This document shows positions 9,470-20,289 of a stretch of DNA of 64,000 bases, piece after piece. The stretch spans positions 6,882,001-6,946,000 of the forward strand of contig CM073886.1 of assembly GCA_037176705.1 (NCBI GenBank), read 5' to 3'. Each line of letters starts with the position of its first letter. Position 1 is the stretch's first letter. The translations under genes were made by a program, and so were the position numbers. This DNA comes from Molossus alvarezi (Eukaryota > Chordata > Mammalia > Chiroptera > Molossidae). The notes beneath the pieces were generated by a model. It was given only the letters and a program-made list of their open reading frames with translations. It had not been told where the DNA came from and did not search any database.

Positions 9470-10477
9470 ATGGCTCCTAAACGTGCTGCTTCCTCTAAGC
9501 CTTCTGACGATGAAAGCAAGGGCCAGAGGAAGATGCTTACCATCCAGAAGGTGAAACTTGGATATGATCAAAGATGGCAAGAAAATCGTGGAGGCTGCCC
9601 GCCATTACGACTTGAATGAGTCTACCGTTCGCTCCATCCGTAAAGATGAGAAGAACATCCGTGCAACGGCTACTGTCTCTTTCAACAAGGAAGCAAAGCA
9701 CATCGTGATAAGTCACAGTAAGTTCATAGTGAAAACGGAGTCTGCCCTAGCCATTTGGATCAGCGACAGCCACAAGAAAAGCATTCCGTGGATTCTCTGG
9801 TCATCCGGGAGAAGGCGAGGCAGTTCGATCAGAACTTTATGGTGGACGAACCTCAACCAGGACCCTCTTCTGCAACAGTTATGAATTTCATGGTGAGCAA
9901 GGGTTGGTTCGAGAAGTTCCAGAACAGGTATCATCTGAAGAGTGTCGTTCTCCATGGAGAAGCTGCCTCTGCTGACCAGCCTGCAGCAGAGAACTACGTG
10001 AACAACACGTTCCAGGAGATCCTTGAGAAGGGCGAGTATCATCCACAACAGGTGTCCTTAACTGACAAGGATCTGGTGGAGATGACTAAGTCTGCGAGTG
10101 AGGAGGAGGAAGAGCAGCCAGACGTTCCTGGGAGTCAGGAGGAGGAAATTGGCCTTACACTTGAGCGTCTCTCACAAGTCGTGAGAACTATTAAGGTAGT
10201 ACAGGACATGATTGGCGAATGGGACCCACAAATGATGCACGCACTGCGGTTCCGGAATGCACCTGATGGAGTGATAGAACCCTACAAAGGCCTCCTCATG
10301 CATATGAAAAGACAGCGCCAGCAACTGCCTATCACGATGTTCTTCAGCCATGCACCCAGACACCCACTGCCTACTCCTAGTGCTCCTTCAGCGGAATATG
10401 ACGATGACGCACCTGCTGAAGATACTGCACCACCTGAAGACTCTCCTACTGAGGCCGTGCCTGCAGAGGAGCAGTAA
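9470..10477 (+). pseudogene. Tigger transposase-like protein lacking the DDE domain
   Basis: The frame opens with ATG at 9470 (MAPKRAASSKPSDDES) and ends at the TAA after PAEEQ. The N-terminal pogo/CENP-B helix-turn-helix is visible (VEAARHYDLNESTVRSI), then the second DNA-binding module (KGWFEKFQNRYHLKSVVLHG, then EAASAD). In family members the DDE nuclease follows the next segment. Here the sequence jumps from YHPQQV (about 10055) to an acidic linker and the family's C-terminal tail (LTLERLSQVV ... QQLPITMFFS), with an extra acidic end. Two single-base shifts, near 9561 and near 9789, compensate each other; no in-frame stop is otherwise seen over about 336 codons. It could be a deletion derivative or, less likely, a DNA-binding protein kept by selection. 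Confidence 0.85.
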
Positions 10478-10980
10478 CCTTGCTCTTCTTTGCTGTGCAG
10501 CACATCTCTTCATCTTCATGGCTTCATCATCGAACAAGTTGCACTATTTTCATAGGTTAGCGGTTGTGTGTAAGAACAGTGTGTATTTAATTAAATGTAC
10601 AATAATAAGATATTTGTAACACCTAATATGTCTTATTTTTTCTTATTTTGTCTAATATATTAGGTAATATGAGTGTAATGGTAACTAAAGGGTGTTATTT
10701 CATGTCTAAAGGGCTCTAATAATGTTAAAAAATGTATTTAGAAGGTCGTAAACAGGTTTTCTGTGCTCTAACTGTGAAGTATTTGATTCATAAATAAAGA
10801 ATCCTACTTCGTGGAAATTCATTTATTGCGGTAGAGTCTGGAACTGATAAAACGAGGGCCGACTATAACGTGCTTTCTGTCAGGTTTTCTGCCAGTGTAG
10901 GTACAGGTCTTTGTTTCTTTAGGTGAGCATAAGCTGAAGTCATTGGTTTGCATTTTAGGATTTTGTATAAAAATTATTTG

Positions 10981-11203
10981 GTGTTTGTTTGTTTGTTTTT
11001 AAATACATTTATTTATTTTTAGAGAGAGAGGAAGAGAAAGATAGAAACATTGATGTGAGAGAGAAACATTGATCAGCTGCCTCCTGCACGCCCCCTACTG
11101 GGGATCAAGCCAGCAACCGGGCATGTGCCCTCACCCAGAATCTAACAGGGACCCCTCAGTCCATGGGACAGTGCTCAGTCCACTGAGCCATGCCGGCCGG
11201 GCT
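10981..11203 (-). mobile_element. Ves-type SINE, 'CCATGGGACAGTGC' subfamily
   Basis: Minus-strand copy flanked by AAAAATTATTTG (10969-10980) and AAAAATGATTTG (11204-11215). Its head is at the right end ('ccactgagccatgccggcc'). Confidence 0.93.
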
Positions 11204-11215
11204 AAAAATGATTTG

Positions 11216-11647
11216 TGTAACTCTCAACTTAATGAGAACCTTGCAGGGTGGGAGGTTTGGCACGGCTAAGACCAATGGAAAACCAGCAGGTCCATGTTCC
11301 CGTCTCACGTCCACTCCTCACCATTCAAGTAATAGCTTTTCTTCCTTATGCTCCCCACTGCATTTCACTCTGAGAGGGGGTAATTCCATCCTTGATATGT
11401 ATAACTGTGGCAGTCAAAGTACCAAGCTTGCAGATCACTAACCTTTGTAACGTTAACAAGAGCACACTGAAAGCTCCCGTCGTTCCCCTGCATCCTGGAG
11501 GCTTTCCTGAGTGGGGGAGGGGTGGAGTCAGCTCGGAGGAGCAGCATATAGGTGCGCGTCTGAGAGGTGTATATACATTGCTGGCTATGTTCGGGGTTGG
11601 AGGGATTAGAAGTAGAAAATAACTAATATAATGCAACCCCTTCATTT
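11216..11647. other. Intergenic, no gene recognised
   Basis: Unique-looking sequence. No supported gene or repeat. Confidence 0.4.
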
Positions 11648-11755
11648 CTCAGGTGTGAAACTGAGGCCCAGAGAGGTGATGTGATTTGCCTAAAGTCATG
11701 CAACTAGTGGCAGAGCCAGGCCTAGAAGCCAGGTGTCCTGGCTCTCAAGACATTC
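11648..11755 (-). mobile_element. MIR SINE fragment
   Basis: 'tgaaactgaggcccagagaggt', then 'gcctaaagtcatgcaactagtggcagagcc', is the reversed MIR core. Ancient and highly diverged. Confidence 0.85.
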
Positions 11756-12515
11756 TGCAGCCTGAGGAATGGAACAGGTAGTGTACTCACCTGGGGCCAT
11801 GGGTCAGTTGTTCAGCCAGAGCTGCCTGGCTTGCCAGCTAAGGAAGCCAGAGGTCGTGTCAGCTCACAGTTCTGACAAATGAATGACTTAGGGATGAAAT
11901 CAAAGCTGGGTAACAGAAAGAAGGTGAGATTCGAAACCCTCATTAGCCAAGACAAGCCAGTGCACCATGCCCCACAGTGGCTGTCACCTGCTCAAGGTGG
12001 GTCCATCTTTGGTTTGGTGTGTCATGTCCCTCTTCAAACAGCTCAGTGGTGAGTCACCTTCCAGCCGTTCCAACACCCATGCTGTCTCCAATGCAATTCA
12101 CAGTGTGAGGAAAATCAGTGGCCAACTGCAGAGGACAAATGGGGTGGGGGGAGGAGGGGGTCAGGAAGACGAGTTAGGAGCTTGTAAAAAGCTCCAAGAG
12201 CAAAATTATGAGGAAAAGCTAGCAGGTGAGTCTGCTGGGCTGGGTGACATCAACTAGGTTAGTGGCTGGTGAAGCTGATCAGCAGTGACAGGAGAAAAGT
12301 AGACTAAAATGACACCCACTTCAAACGGGAGGAAGAGAAGCTCCTGCTTTCGTATATGCTGTTTATAGCAAGGGATAGTCTTAAGACCAGAATTTATAAA
12401 ACAAAAACTATTTTTGCTACTGTAAGATTTATCCTGTGTGTCTTACATAAACATGGGTCACTGCTAATGAGCGTTGACTCCTCTGAGGAGTCTGAGCCAT
12501 AGTTTCTTTTTCATG
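11756..12515. other. Intergenic, no gene recognised
   Basis: Unique-looking sequence with one G-rich patch (about 12140-12160). No supported gene. Confidence 0.4.
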
Positions 12516-12518
12516 TAT

Positions 12519-12582
12519 TCAATAATTATTTATTGAGCACCTACTATGTGACAGGCACTATTGTGGGCACTTCAGTGATTAT
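12519..12582 (+). mobile_element. L2-like fragment, left copy beside HAL1
   Basis: 'tttattgagcacctactatg' and 'ggcactattgtgggcac' match the L2 3' segment. A near-copy lies at 15537-15600 on the other side of the HAL1, so both may derive from one interrupted L2. Confidence 0.65.
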
Positions 12583-12618
12583 ATATTCATTTTTAATTTT
12601 TTAAAAAATGTATCTTTA

Positions 12619-12863
12619 GCCCTGGCCGGTTTGACTCAGCGGTTAGAGCGTCCACCTGCGGTCCGGAGAGACCCGGGTTCGGTTCCCGCTAAGGGCATGT
12701 ACCTCGGTTGCAGTTTGTCCCCGGCCCTGGTTGGTCGTGTGGGTGGCAGCCACTCGATGTGTCCCTTTCGCATCGATGTTTCTCTCTCTCTCTCTTCCTC
12801 TCTCTCCCTCCCACTCTGTCTGTACAAAAAGTGGAAAAATGTCCTCGGGTGAGGATTAAAAAA
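12619..12863 (+). mobile_element. Ves-type SINE, long young subfamily, in the HAL1 tail
   Basis: Complete copy with hairpin CCTCGGGTGAGG and a perfect 16-bp duplication AAAAAATGTATCTTTA (12603-12618, 12864-12879). Confidence 0.96.
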
Positions 12864-13249
12864 AAAAAATGTATCTTTATTGTTGAAAGTATTACAGACA
12901 TCCCCTCGTTTCCCCCATTGACCCCCTCTTCCCTGCTGCACTCCCCTCCTAACTTCCCCGCACTATTGTGTCTCCATTGGTTATGCTTATATGTATTGAA
13001 GTTCTTTGGTTTATCTCTTCTTGTCCCCTTTTCCCCCCTTCCCTCTGAGGTTCCTCAGTCTAACAACCAATTTGTACTTCTTAATACCCTCACCTTTTTC
13101 ACCCATCCCCCAACCCCTTTCCTATCTGGCGACCACAAAAAGTTCTCTGTATTTATGAGTCTGTTTCTATTCTGCTTGTTCATTTTGTTTGTAGATACAA
13201 TTGTTGATAGATATGTATTGATTGCCATTTTATTGTCCATATTTTTTAT

Positions 13250-14038
13250 CTTCTTCCTCTTCAAGAAGACCCTTCAACATTTCATATAATACAGATTTGG
13301 TGGTGATGAACTCCTCCTGGGAAGCTCTTGATATGTCCATCGATTCTAAATGATAGGTTTGCAGGATAGAGTAATCTTGGTTGTAGGTTGTTGCTCTTCT
13401 TCACTTTGAATATTTCTTGCCACTCCCTTCAGGCCTGCAAAGTTTCTTTTAAGAAATCAGCACACAGTCTTATGGGAGCTCCTTTGTAGGTAACAATCTG
13501 CTTTTCTCTTGCTGCTTTTAAGATTCTCTCTTTGTCTTTAAACTTTGGCATTTTGATGATGATGATGTGTCTTGGTGTGGGCCTCTTGGGGTTCATCTTG
13601 TTTGGGACTCTCTGTGCTTCCTGGACTTGTATGTCTGTTTCCTTCACCAAGTTAGGGAAGTTTTCTGCCATTAGTTTTTCAAATAGATTTTCAATTTCTC
13701 TCTCTCTCTCTTCTCCCTCCAGCACCCCCAAGATGTAAATGTTGATACACTTGAGGTTGTCCCAGAGGTTCTTTACACTATCCTCATTTTTTTCAGATTC
13801 TTTTTTATTTTTGCTGTTCTGATTGGGTGGTTTTGCTTCCTTATATTTCAAATTGGTTTGATTCTTGCCTTCACCTACTCTACTATTGATTTCCTGTAAT
13901 TTATTCTTTATTTCAGTTAGTGCCTCCTTCATTTCTGACTGGTCCTTCATTATGCTCTTGAGGCCCTCACTAAGTTCATTGAGCATCCTTATAAGCAGTT
14001 TTTTTGAATTCTGCATTTGTTAGATTGCTTATTTCCAT
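13250..14038 (-). pseudogene. HAL1/L1 ORF1p-like protein
   Basis: ORF1p is an RNA-binding trimeric chaperone that packages the element's RNA. The longest intact stretch (195 codons, 14016 down to 13429) shows an N-terminal coiled coil with heptads (NELSEGLKSIMKDQSEMKEA), a low-complexity KK/NQ linker, and the RRM region ([60 protein letters not shown]). The start is shifted by one base relative to the upstream MEISNLTNAEF frame at about 14038. The C-terminal domain continues to about 13270 but is broken by stops. Confidence 0.88.
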
Positions 14039-15534
14039 TTTGTTTAGTTATTTTCCTTGAGTTTTGTTTTGTTCTCTCATTTGGGACATGTTTCTTTGCC
14101 TCCTCATTTTGGCTGCCTCCCTGTGTTTGTTTCTTAGGTAGAGCTTCTATGTCTCCTAGGCCTCCTAGGGTGGCCTATTATAGCAGGTGTCCTGTAGGGT
14201 CCAGTGGCACAGCCTCCCTGATCACCCCAGTGAGGTGCACCCCCTGTGTGGACTATACACCTTTCTGTTGTAATTGAGTCTTGATTGCTGTTGGCAGGTC
14301 AATGGGAGGGATTTACTCAGGCTGATCAGCCGCAAGGACTGGCTGTGCCCACTGACTATTCACCTCCGATCACCTTGGAGGATCAGCTGTGCAGAGGCCC
14401 ACCACACAGAGCAAGAATTACTTCTGCAGGGCTCTGGTACTCACTAAATTCACCCACTGAGTGTGTCTCTGGTGGAGGTGGTTGGGTGGTGGTGCTTTGA
14501 CGTGGTCTGAAGCTGTCCTCTAGGTGCGCTGGCTATGGGGCCTCCCAGGAGGTGCGGACCAAGCTCAGCCACTGCCTGTGTTCTATCCAGGGCCACCAGG
14601 CATAAGCTACAAAGGGATCTGCAGATGGCTGCTTCTTGTGCTGGGCTTGGAGGTGACCAGGAGAGGCCAAGATGTGAACCAAGGCTGGCTGCTCTCAGTG
14701 CCAGGTTTGGGGCCAGTTAGTGACAGGTATGAGGCTCAGTGAGGCCAGATACTGCTTGTTTAACAGATTTTAGGAAAATCCAAAGCATTAACCAAGGCAA
14801 GACATTTTTATAGTAAAGCCACTGGAAACAACTCTGATGGGCCTGAAAGTTGGGTGGGGCGGGGCCTCAGGGAATCACCAGGGTGGGGCAAACAGTGTGA
14901 GCCAGGTTGCTGGAGTCTTAGCTATGGCACCCATCTGCTCCCCCTGTGGGGGAAGGTCTCACCAAAGGAAAAATGGCCCCTGACAGCACATCTGTCTGAA
15001 AGAAAGCTGCCTCTCCAGCTCTCCCCCCCCCAATGCCAAACAACTCAGTTCTTCCCAGTATGTCTCTGGAGCCTTTCAAGCTGCTTCCCCTGTGCTGGAG
15101 CTCAGAGGGAGCAAGTCCAATTAAGTCCGTGCACGGGCCCTCTAAGAGGAGCTGCCTGGGGCTCCCTCAGCCCCAGCCTCCCTCAGCCTCAGTTCCCTCT
15201 GGTTTTTACAGCCAGATGTTATGGGGGCTTCTCTTCCTGGCACTGGAACCCTGATCTGGGAGCCTGGTGTGGGACGGGGACCCCCTCACTCCTCAGGGAG
15301 GACCTTCCCAGCTGAGGTATCCCTCCTGGTTTTCATCCACCACATGTGGGTGTAGGACCAGCCTATCCACCTCCGCCCCTCCTACCAGTCTCCATGTGGT
15401 TTCTTCTTTAATTTCATAGTTGTAGGACTTCCATTCAGCTCAATTTCATGGTTGTTCTGTAGATTAGTTGTAATTTTGATGTTGTGAGAGGAGGCAATAC
15501 CGCGTTTAGCTGCGCCGACATCTTGACAGGAAGT
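14039..15534 (-). promoter_or_regulatory. HAL1 5' UTR
   Basis: About 1.5 kb between the element's 5' terminus and ORF1. Just inside the terminus is TCAAGATGTCGG (minus strand, about 15515-15526), one base from the YY1 core CAAGATGG that positions L1 transcription starts. The GC-rich, stop-rich sequence has no protein domain. Open frames on the opposite strand in this stretch are not supported as genes. Confidence 0.6.
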
Positions 15535-15536
15535 CT

Positions 15537-15610
15537 CAATGATTATTGAGCATCTACTGTGTGGCAGGCACTACTGTGGGCACTCAGAATACATCAAGTG
15601 AACCAAACAA
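15537..15610 (+). mobile_element. L2-like fragment, right copy beside HAL1
   Basis: 'tattgagcatctactgtg' and 'ggcactactgtgggcac' then 'aagtgaaccaaacaagtaaat' matches L2 and resembles 12519-12582. Confidence 0.6.
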
Positions 15611-15619
15611 GTAAATAGT

Positions 15620-17150
15620 CTTGCACTTGTGGAACTCCATCAAGGGAGGGTGTGCAGAGGAGCCAGTCTCTTGGGAAAAACAACAAAAGAGAAAGCTGGG
15701 GTGGGGGCAAATTGTTAAATTGAAATGATATTACTTAAATAAAGGCCAGAAAGAACTATATTGATAGGCTGATTGAAGAACTATATTTCTAGGCAGAGAG
15801 AACCGAGATGATGGAGTCACCATGGCAGAAGATCTACCCAAGTCAGTGGCCGTGATCTGGTGGCTCCTGAAAGGATCGGATTCCTGGGGTAAACCACAGC
15901 ATAGGATGCACCATGAGGAAGGGCTCAAGGCAAAGACCATGTGAGGAGTTCAGATCTGTCGACAGAACAAAGGAACTGTCCATTTAAGTGGGTAGTCAGA
16001 CTCTAAAAGACCAAGCAATTTGTCACAATATTGCGGCACAGGGTATGGGGAGCAAGCCATGGAACATCTCAGACCATCTGAGAGCCAGGTAAGTCAGGCA
16101 GGAAAACAGGGCTGTGGTCACTGAGCTGAAAGTCAAAGGAACATTTTCAGCCTCTGGAGGAATAAGTGACATCCCAAGCAATATGTTAAGACAGGGACTC
16201 AGGCACAGAAATGAAGAAGGGAAACCCAGTCCGAACCAGAGCATAAGGTAAGGACTTGGTTGGAGAAGCTCAGTTATGAGTTAAACCCTTAATCAAACCT
16301 GAAATAATAGTCAGAGGGACTGAGCTCCTGAACCTTTAAGTCTCTCTGGATGAAGAACAGAATCCATCCATTGATGGGAACAGCATGACCTGGTCTATAG
16401 AGAAAGTAGGATGAGGGGACAGGAAGTGGGCAGAGCCTGGCTCGGGTCCTCCACGGAGCCACCTCCCCTCATGCAGGAGGCAGGGTGAAGGAGGTCATGC
16501 CTATGACTCCTTTGTCAGCAAGAATCCCCACTAGTACCTTTGTGGCTGCCATGACATCAGTGGTTCCAGAGAGTTTTATTTCTTAAATTATACCAGGTGT
16601 TCACTCCAGAACTCAGAGGATGATTTTCTTAGCAGAACAGCAGATCAGGGCAGGCATGGAGTCCTTACCTAACTCTTACTTAATCTTCACGTGGTTCCTT
16701 CCAAACCGGCCAGGGCCACCACTCATTCTTAATTACAGCTCTTCTCCACTCCACCCTCTATCCATTCCCGTCTTCCTGGCTCCCGTCCTTCTTTCTTATT
16801 CCCTACTTGGAGGCTTGCCTAAACCTTCAGATTTGACGCTTGTCACCATCTTCCTCTGGCTACACCTCTGGTGGATATTCTATTTGGTTCTGCAACATCC
16901 ACCAGCCCTACGCCCATTGTAACAGCAGTACCATCTGGGGAATGAGAGTCTGGTCCACTCACTGCCCAGGTTCAGGTCTACCTTCCTGGATCTGGCTCCT
17001 TCAGCTCCCAGGGTGGAAGCTGGGGGAAAGGCAAGCACCCTAAATTGCCCTCTGTCAGACCGAAGCACAGTGGGGGATTCTTCCAGAGGGAGACCTGGAC
17101 AAATGAAAAGGGAGGGACTCAACAGAATAATAATGAAGCCCTGCATGTCA
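15620..17150. other. Intergenic, no gene recognised
   Basis: Unique-looking sequence. The open stretches, such as 16620-16922 on the plus strand, lack recognisable domains. Confidence 0.45.
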
Positions 17151-17311
17151 TTTAAAATCTTCTAGTGACCACACTTTAAAAGGTAGAAACAGGTGCAATT
17201 AATTTTAATCTGATATTTAACTTAACTCAGTATTTCTAAAATTTCCTCATGTCAACATGTAATCAGTATACAAATGATTAATAAGTTATGTTCCTTTTTG
17301 TTGTTGTTGGT

Positions 17312-17695
17312 TTAAGAGTTTGAAATCCAGGGTGTGTTTACACTCACAGCACAGTTCAATCCAGACACTGAGTTTCGCAATGGGAATACTTGATCTGTAT
17401 TTATATTTTCAGCCGAAAAAGTGGAATCATATATGCAAGTAGTTCCGTGCATACTTAAAAGTTTTCCAATTACTGCATCAAGTACCCAATCACTTTCCTT
17501 TCCTCGCTTCCTCATTGACCCAGCAAGTTCATCTTTCTCAGGAGCCTTGTTTGAAGCGACAGCTCGAAGCTGAACCTGCCCCTGCTTTGTCAGTTCACTG
17601 CCCGGGCAGCTCGGATCGTTCACACAGAAACTAAACGGGTATTGGATAAGTTGAAAAATAACCCTGTTTATCAATACCAACAAAACATTCTTCAA
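17312..17695 (-). other. Unrecognised 127-codon open frame
   Basis: A hydrophilic, mixed-composition peptide (for example KAPEKDELAGSMRKRGKESD) followed by a hydrophobic/polar tail. The composition looks less like translated repeat than most open frames here, but I recognise no family. There is no clear poly(A) tail or target duplication to call it a processed pseudogene. It could be a decayed exon, a repeat fragment or chance. Confidence 0.15.
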
Positions 17696-17699
17696 ATTT

Positions 17700-18427
17700 T
17701 TCTTATAGGTTTTGCAGATACTTTATGTAATGCTAGTGTTACAATTCCACATATTTTGCATACTACCTCATATTGGAAAGCGTACAAATCCCAGCAGGGC
17801 CTTAAAAACAAACAACAAAAAAACAAAAACAAAGAAAATGTATAAAATCATTCTTATTAAATTGTATTACGAAAAGTTTCAATTTCAGTGTAAATATTGT
17901 GCCCTCCTCGCTAGGTGACAAGTCTTCTTTTTCTTTCCTTAGAGTTTCAAAATTATCTTGTCTGTGAGAAAACATCACTCACACAGCCGTTTTATCTGAT
18001 TATTTAACATTGGGTAACAGTCTCTTTCATTTCCAGAAAATGCTGCATTGGAATTGATAGCAGAGTAAATCTTTGAAAGACTGTCCCGTGACTCAGCCAA
18101 TGAACAGAGATGAGACGCAGGTCATCACAGTGGTTGGTCCCTGCTCCTTCCCACAAAGGCGGGCCACAGCCTCTGCCGGACACGGAGCGGGTTGAGCGAC
18201 TGTGGCCAGGGCACTTGCCACGGAGTCAGCCTCGGAAAAGGGGCGCAGGTGTTCCCAATACGTATCACACAGCGGAACGAGACAATAGGGAAACATTCGC
18301 CTCGCTTTGAAATGTCAATAAATCCAGATTTTTGACTGAATGTAGCTGGAGCACCAGCTGATATGAAAGAAACTAATTTTTAAAAAATATCCAACTGAAA
18401 TTCTTGTCAGATTCAAACAATCTCTGC
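17700..18427. other. Intergenic, no gene recognised
   Basis: AT-rich left part with an A-rich run at about 17800-17840, then a GC-richer stretch at 18100-18300. No supported gene. Confidence 0.4.
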
Positions 18428-18444
18428 CACAGTTTGTTTTTCTT

Positions 18445-18650
18445 TTTTCTTTCAATATTTTGTTCAGATAGAGTGGGGGAGAGAGAGAAACATCAACGTG
18501 AAAGGGACCCATTGAGTGGCTGCCACCCTCACAACCCAACCAGGGCTGGGGACAAACTGCAACCGAGGTACGTGCCCCCAGCGGGAACTGAACCCGGGTC
18601 TCTCTGGACCGCAGGCCGACACTCTAACCGCTGAGCCAAACTGGCCAGGG
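18445..18650 (-). mobile_element. Ves-type SINE, long subfamily with shortened 3' end
   Basis: Perfect 17-bp duplication CACAGTTTGTTTTTCTT (18428-18444, 18651-18667). The 3' end stops before the terminal hairpin. Confidence 0.95.
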
Positions 18651-18667
18651 CACAGTTTGTTTTTCTT

Positions 18668-19015
18668 AAAGCCATGTCTTTTCAGTGTTTCTTAATATTT
18701 TAGATTTTTAAGACTAAATATACCCAACGAATTGGACAGTTGTCACATGGCCATGACTCAGGTGAAATTGACTATTTTCCAAAATTTGAATTATCTCTGA
18801 TAGTTCTTTTATTCAATAGGCATTTGGTTGCTTAATTGAAGATTGCTTACTTTTTATAAAATATCTTTTTAGTATTTTTCTCATAATTTTCTAAAATTTT
18901 TTTACAACTGAAATAATCATTTCTTTTACCATCTTTCCATGAAAAATTATGTGTGTGCATGTGTGTATAGAACCCAAGTTATTTTATAGCTGGTCAAAAT
19001 TGTGATCGCTCATCC
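18668..19015. other. Intergenic, no gene recognised
   Basis: AT-rich, with a short TG-rich run near 18950-18968. No gene. Confidence 0.4.
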
Positions 19016-19019
19016 TGTT

Positions 19020-19895
19020 AAAACTTATTTAAAAATTTTTTTGTTAAACATTTTATTCTGACTTCAGGCAACTATTCCATAGGTTCTCTTTTTATTGTGA
19101 AATATACATAACAAATTTTACCATTTTAACCATTTTTAAGTGTATGGTTCTGTGGCATTAAGCACATTCACATTATTGTACAACCATCACCTCCATTCAT
19201 CTCCAGAATTTAAAAACAAAATCTTCTACCACTGAAACTCTGTCCCCATTAAACACAAACTGCCCATCCCTTCCCCCCAACCCCTGGCAATCACCATTCT
19301 ACTTTCTGCCTCTATGAACCTGACTATTCTGGGAACCTCATATAAGAGGAATCATACAATATTTCTTTGTGACTGGCTTATTTCATTTACAATAATGTCT
19401 TTAAAGTTCATCCATGTCGTAGCATGTATCAGAATTCCCTTCCTTTTTAAGGCTAGATAGTATTCCGTTGTATCTATAGAACACATTTTGTTTATCAGTC
19501 ATTGGTCAGTGGACCCTTGAGTTGCTTCCCGCTTTTGGCTATTGTAATGCTGCTATGAACACGCATGTGCCAGTAGTTGTTTAAATCCCTGCTTTCATTT
19601 GAGGTACACACCAAGAAGTGGAATTATTGGATCGTGTGGTATTTGTATGTTTAATTTTCTGAGGAATTGTCATTCTGTTTTTCACAGCAACTATACCATT
19701 TTATATTCCCAACAGCAATGTACCAAGGTTTCTGTTTGTCCTTATAAAACTTACTTTGTTTTTTGTTTGTTTGGGGTTTTTTGCAAGAAGTGGGTGTAAC
19801 AGCCATCCTAATGGATGGGAAGCAGGATCTCATTGTGATCTTGATTTGTATTTACCTAATGACTAGTGCTACATGGCATCCTTTCATGGGTTAAA
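19020..19895 (-). mobile_element. Old L1 3' portion
   Basis: Reversed L1 3' UTR and ORF2 C-terminal region: 'tttattgtgaaatatacataacaaa', 'gttcatccatgtcgtagcatgtatcag', 'cttttggctattgtaatgctgctatgaac', 'aagaagtggaattattggatcg'. Too diverged for an open ORF2 frame; 5'-truncated. Confidence 0.9.
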
Positions 19896-20148
19896 CCAAT
19901 TCCTTTTTGAACGTTGAGAAAAAAACTTGTCAAATTCATTGTTTATTTGCTGAAAATGTCTCCACTTTATTATTTTTTAAATGTTTGTTTCAAAGCAGCA
20001 TTTTTGTTGTTTTGCCACAGTAAATTGCTATTGCCATTCACGCCAAAGTCTGTGCTGTACCTTCCTCCAGTCTTTCTTTATTCTGGTCATCACACTAGCT
20101 TCTGCATCTCCATTTGATTCTGCATCAGTTGAATGTCTCTGCTTTATT

Positions 20149-20289
20149 TTTTTTTATTTTAATGTTTTTTACTGATTTTTGTTAGAGACAGAGGAAGGGA
20201 GAAGGAGAGAGAGATAGAGACATCGATGAGAAAGAGAAGCATCAACATTGATCAAGCCCATAACCCAGGCATGTGCCCTGACTGGGAAT
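20149..20289 (-). mobile_element. Ves-type SINE, tail-side part, split by the provirus
   Basis: Minus-strand SINE running 'actgatttttgttagagaca' to 'gccctgactgggaat', where the provirus begins. The sequence resumes at 25220-25272. GGAAT (20285-20289) is the left copy of the proviral target duplication. Confidence 0.92.

Larger units (their letters stand above)
8741..10865 (+). mobile_element. Tigger-type (pogo) DNA transposon, internally deleted
   Basis: The left end reads CAGTCATTCG and the right end CGAGGGCCGACTA; each abuts a TA dinucleotide (8739-8740 and 10866-10867), the target duplication expected of Tc1/mariner/pogo elements. The termini are imperfect inverted repeats: the inner blocks CTCTATCGCG and, reversed, CTCTACCGCA still align. 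The body has a CCAAT-bearing leader (9280-9360), a transposase-like frame (9470-10477) and an AT-rich trailer. A Ves SINE interrupts the left terminal repeat. Tigger elements move by cut-and-paste and their proteins resemble CENP-B. This copy cannot be autonomous because the catalytic domain is absent. Confidence 0.85.
12592..15534 (-). mobile_element. HAL1 ('half-L1') retrotransposon, apparently full length
   Basis: Read on the minus strand, the element starts at 15534 with an L1-like 5' end, carries a long 5' UTR, then an ORF1 homologue (about 14038-13250), then passes directly into a 3' UTR homologous to the L1 3' UTRs elsewhere in this window. No ORF2 (endonuclease/reverse transcriptase) sequence intervenes. 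ORF1 without ORF2 is the defining feature of HAL1 elements, which depend on L1 enzymes for movement. A young Ves SINE (12619-12863) has inserted in its A-rich tail. An L1 with an internal ORF2 deletion is the alternative reading. Confidence 0.75.

Noticed and set aside
10482..10865. DDE domain displaced downstream of the Tigger frame
   Set aside because: The trailer is AT-rich and stop-rich up to the right terminal repeat, with no nuclease motifs.
13532..15315. Plus-strand open frames across the HAL1 (for example 14854-15315)
   Set aside because: They are antisense shadows of the HAL1 ORF1 and 5' UTR and show no domain of their own.
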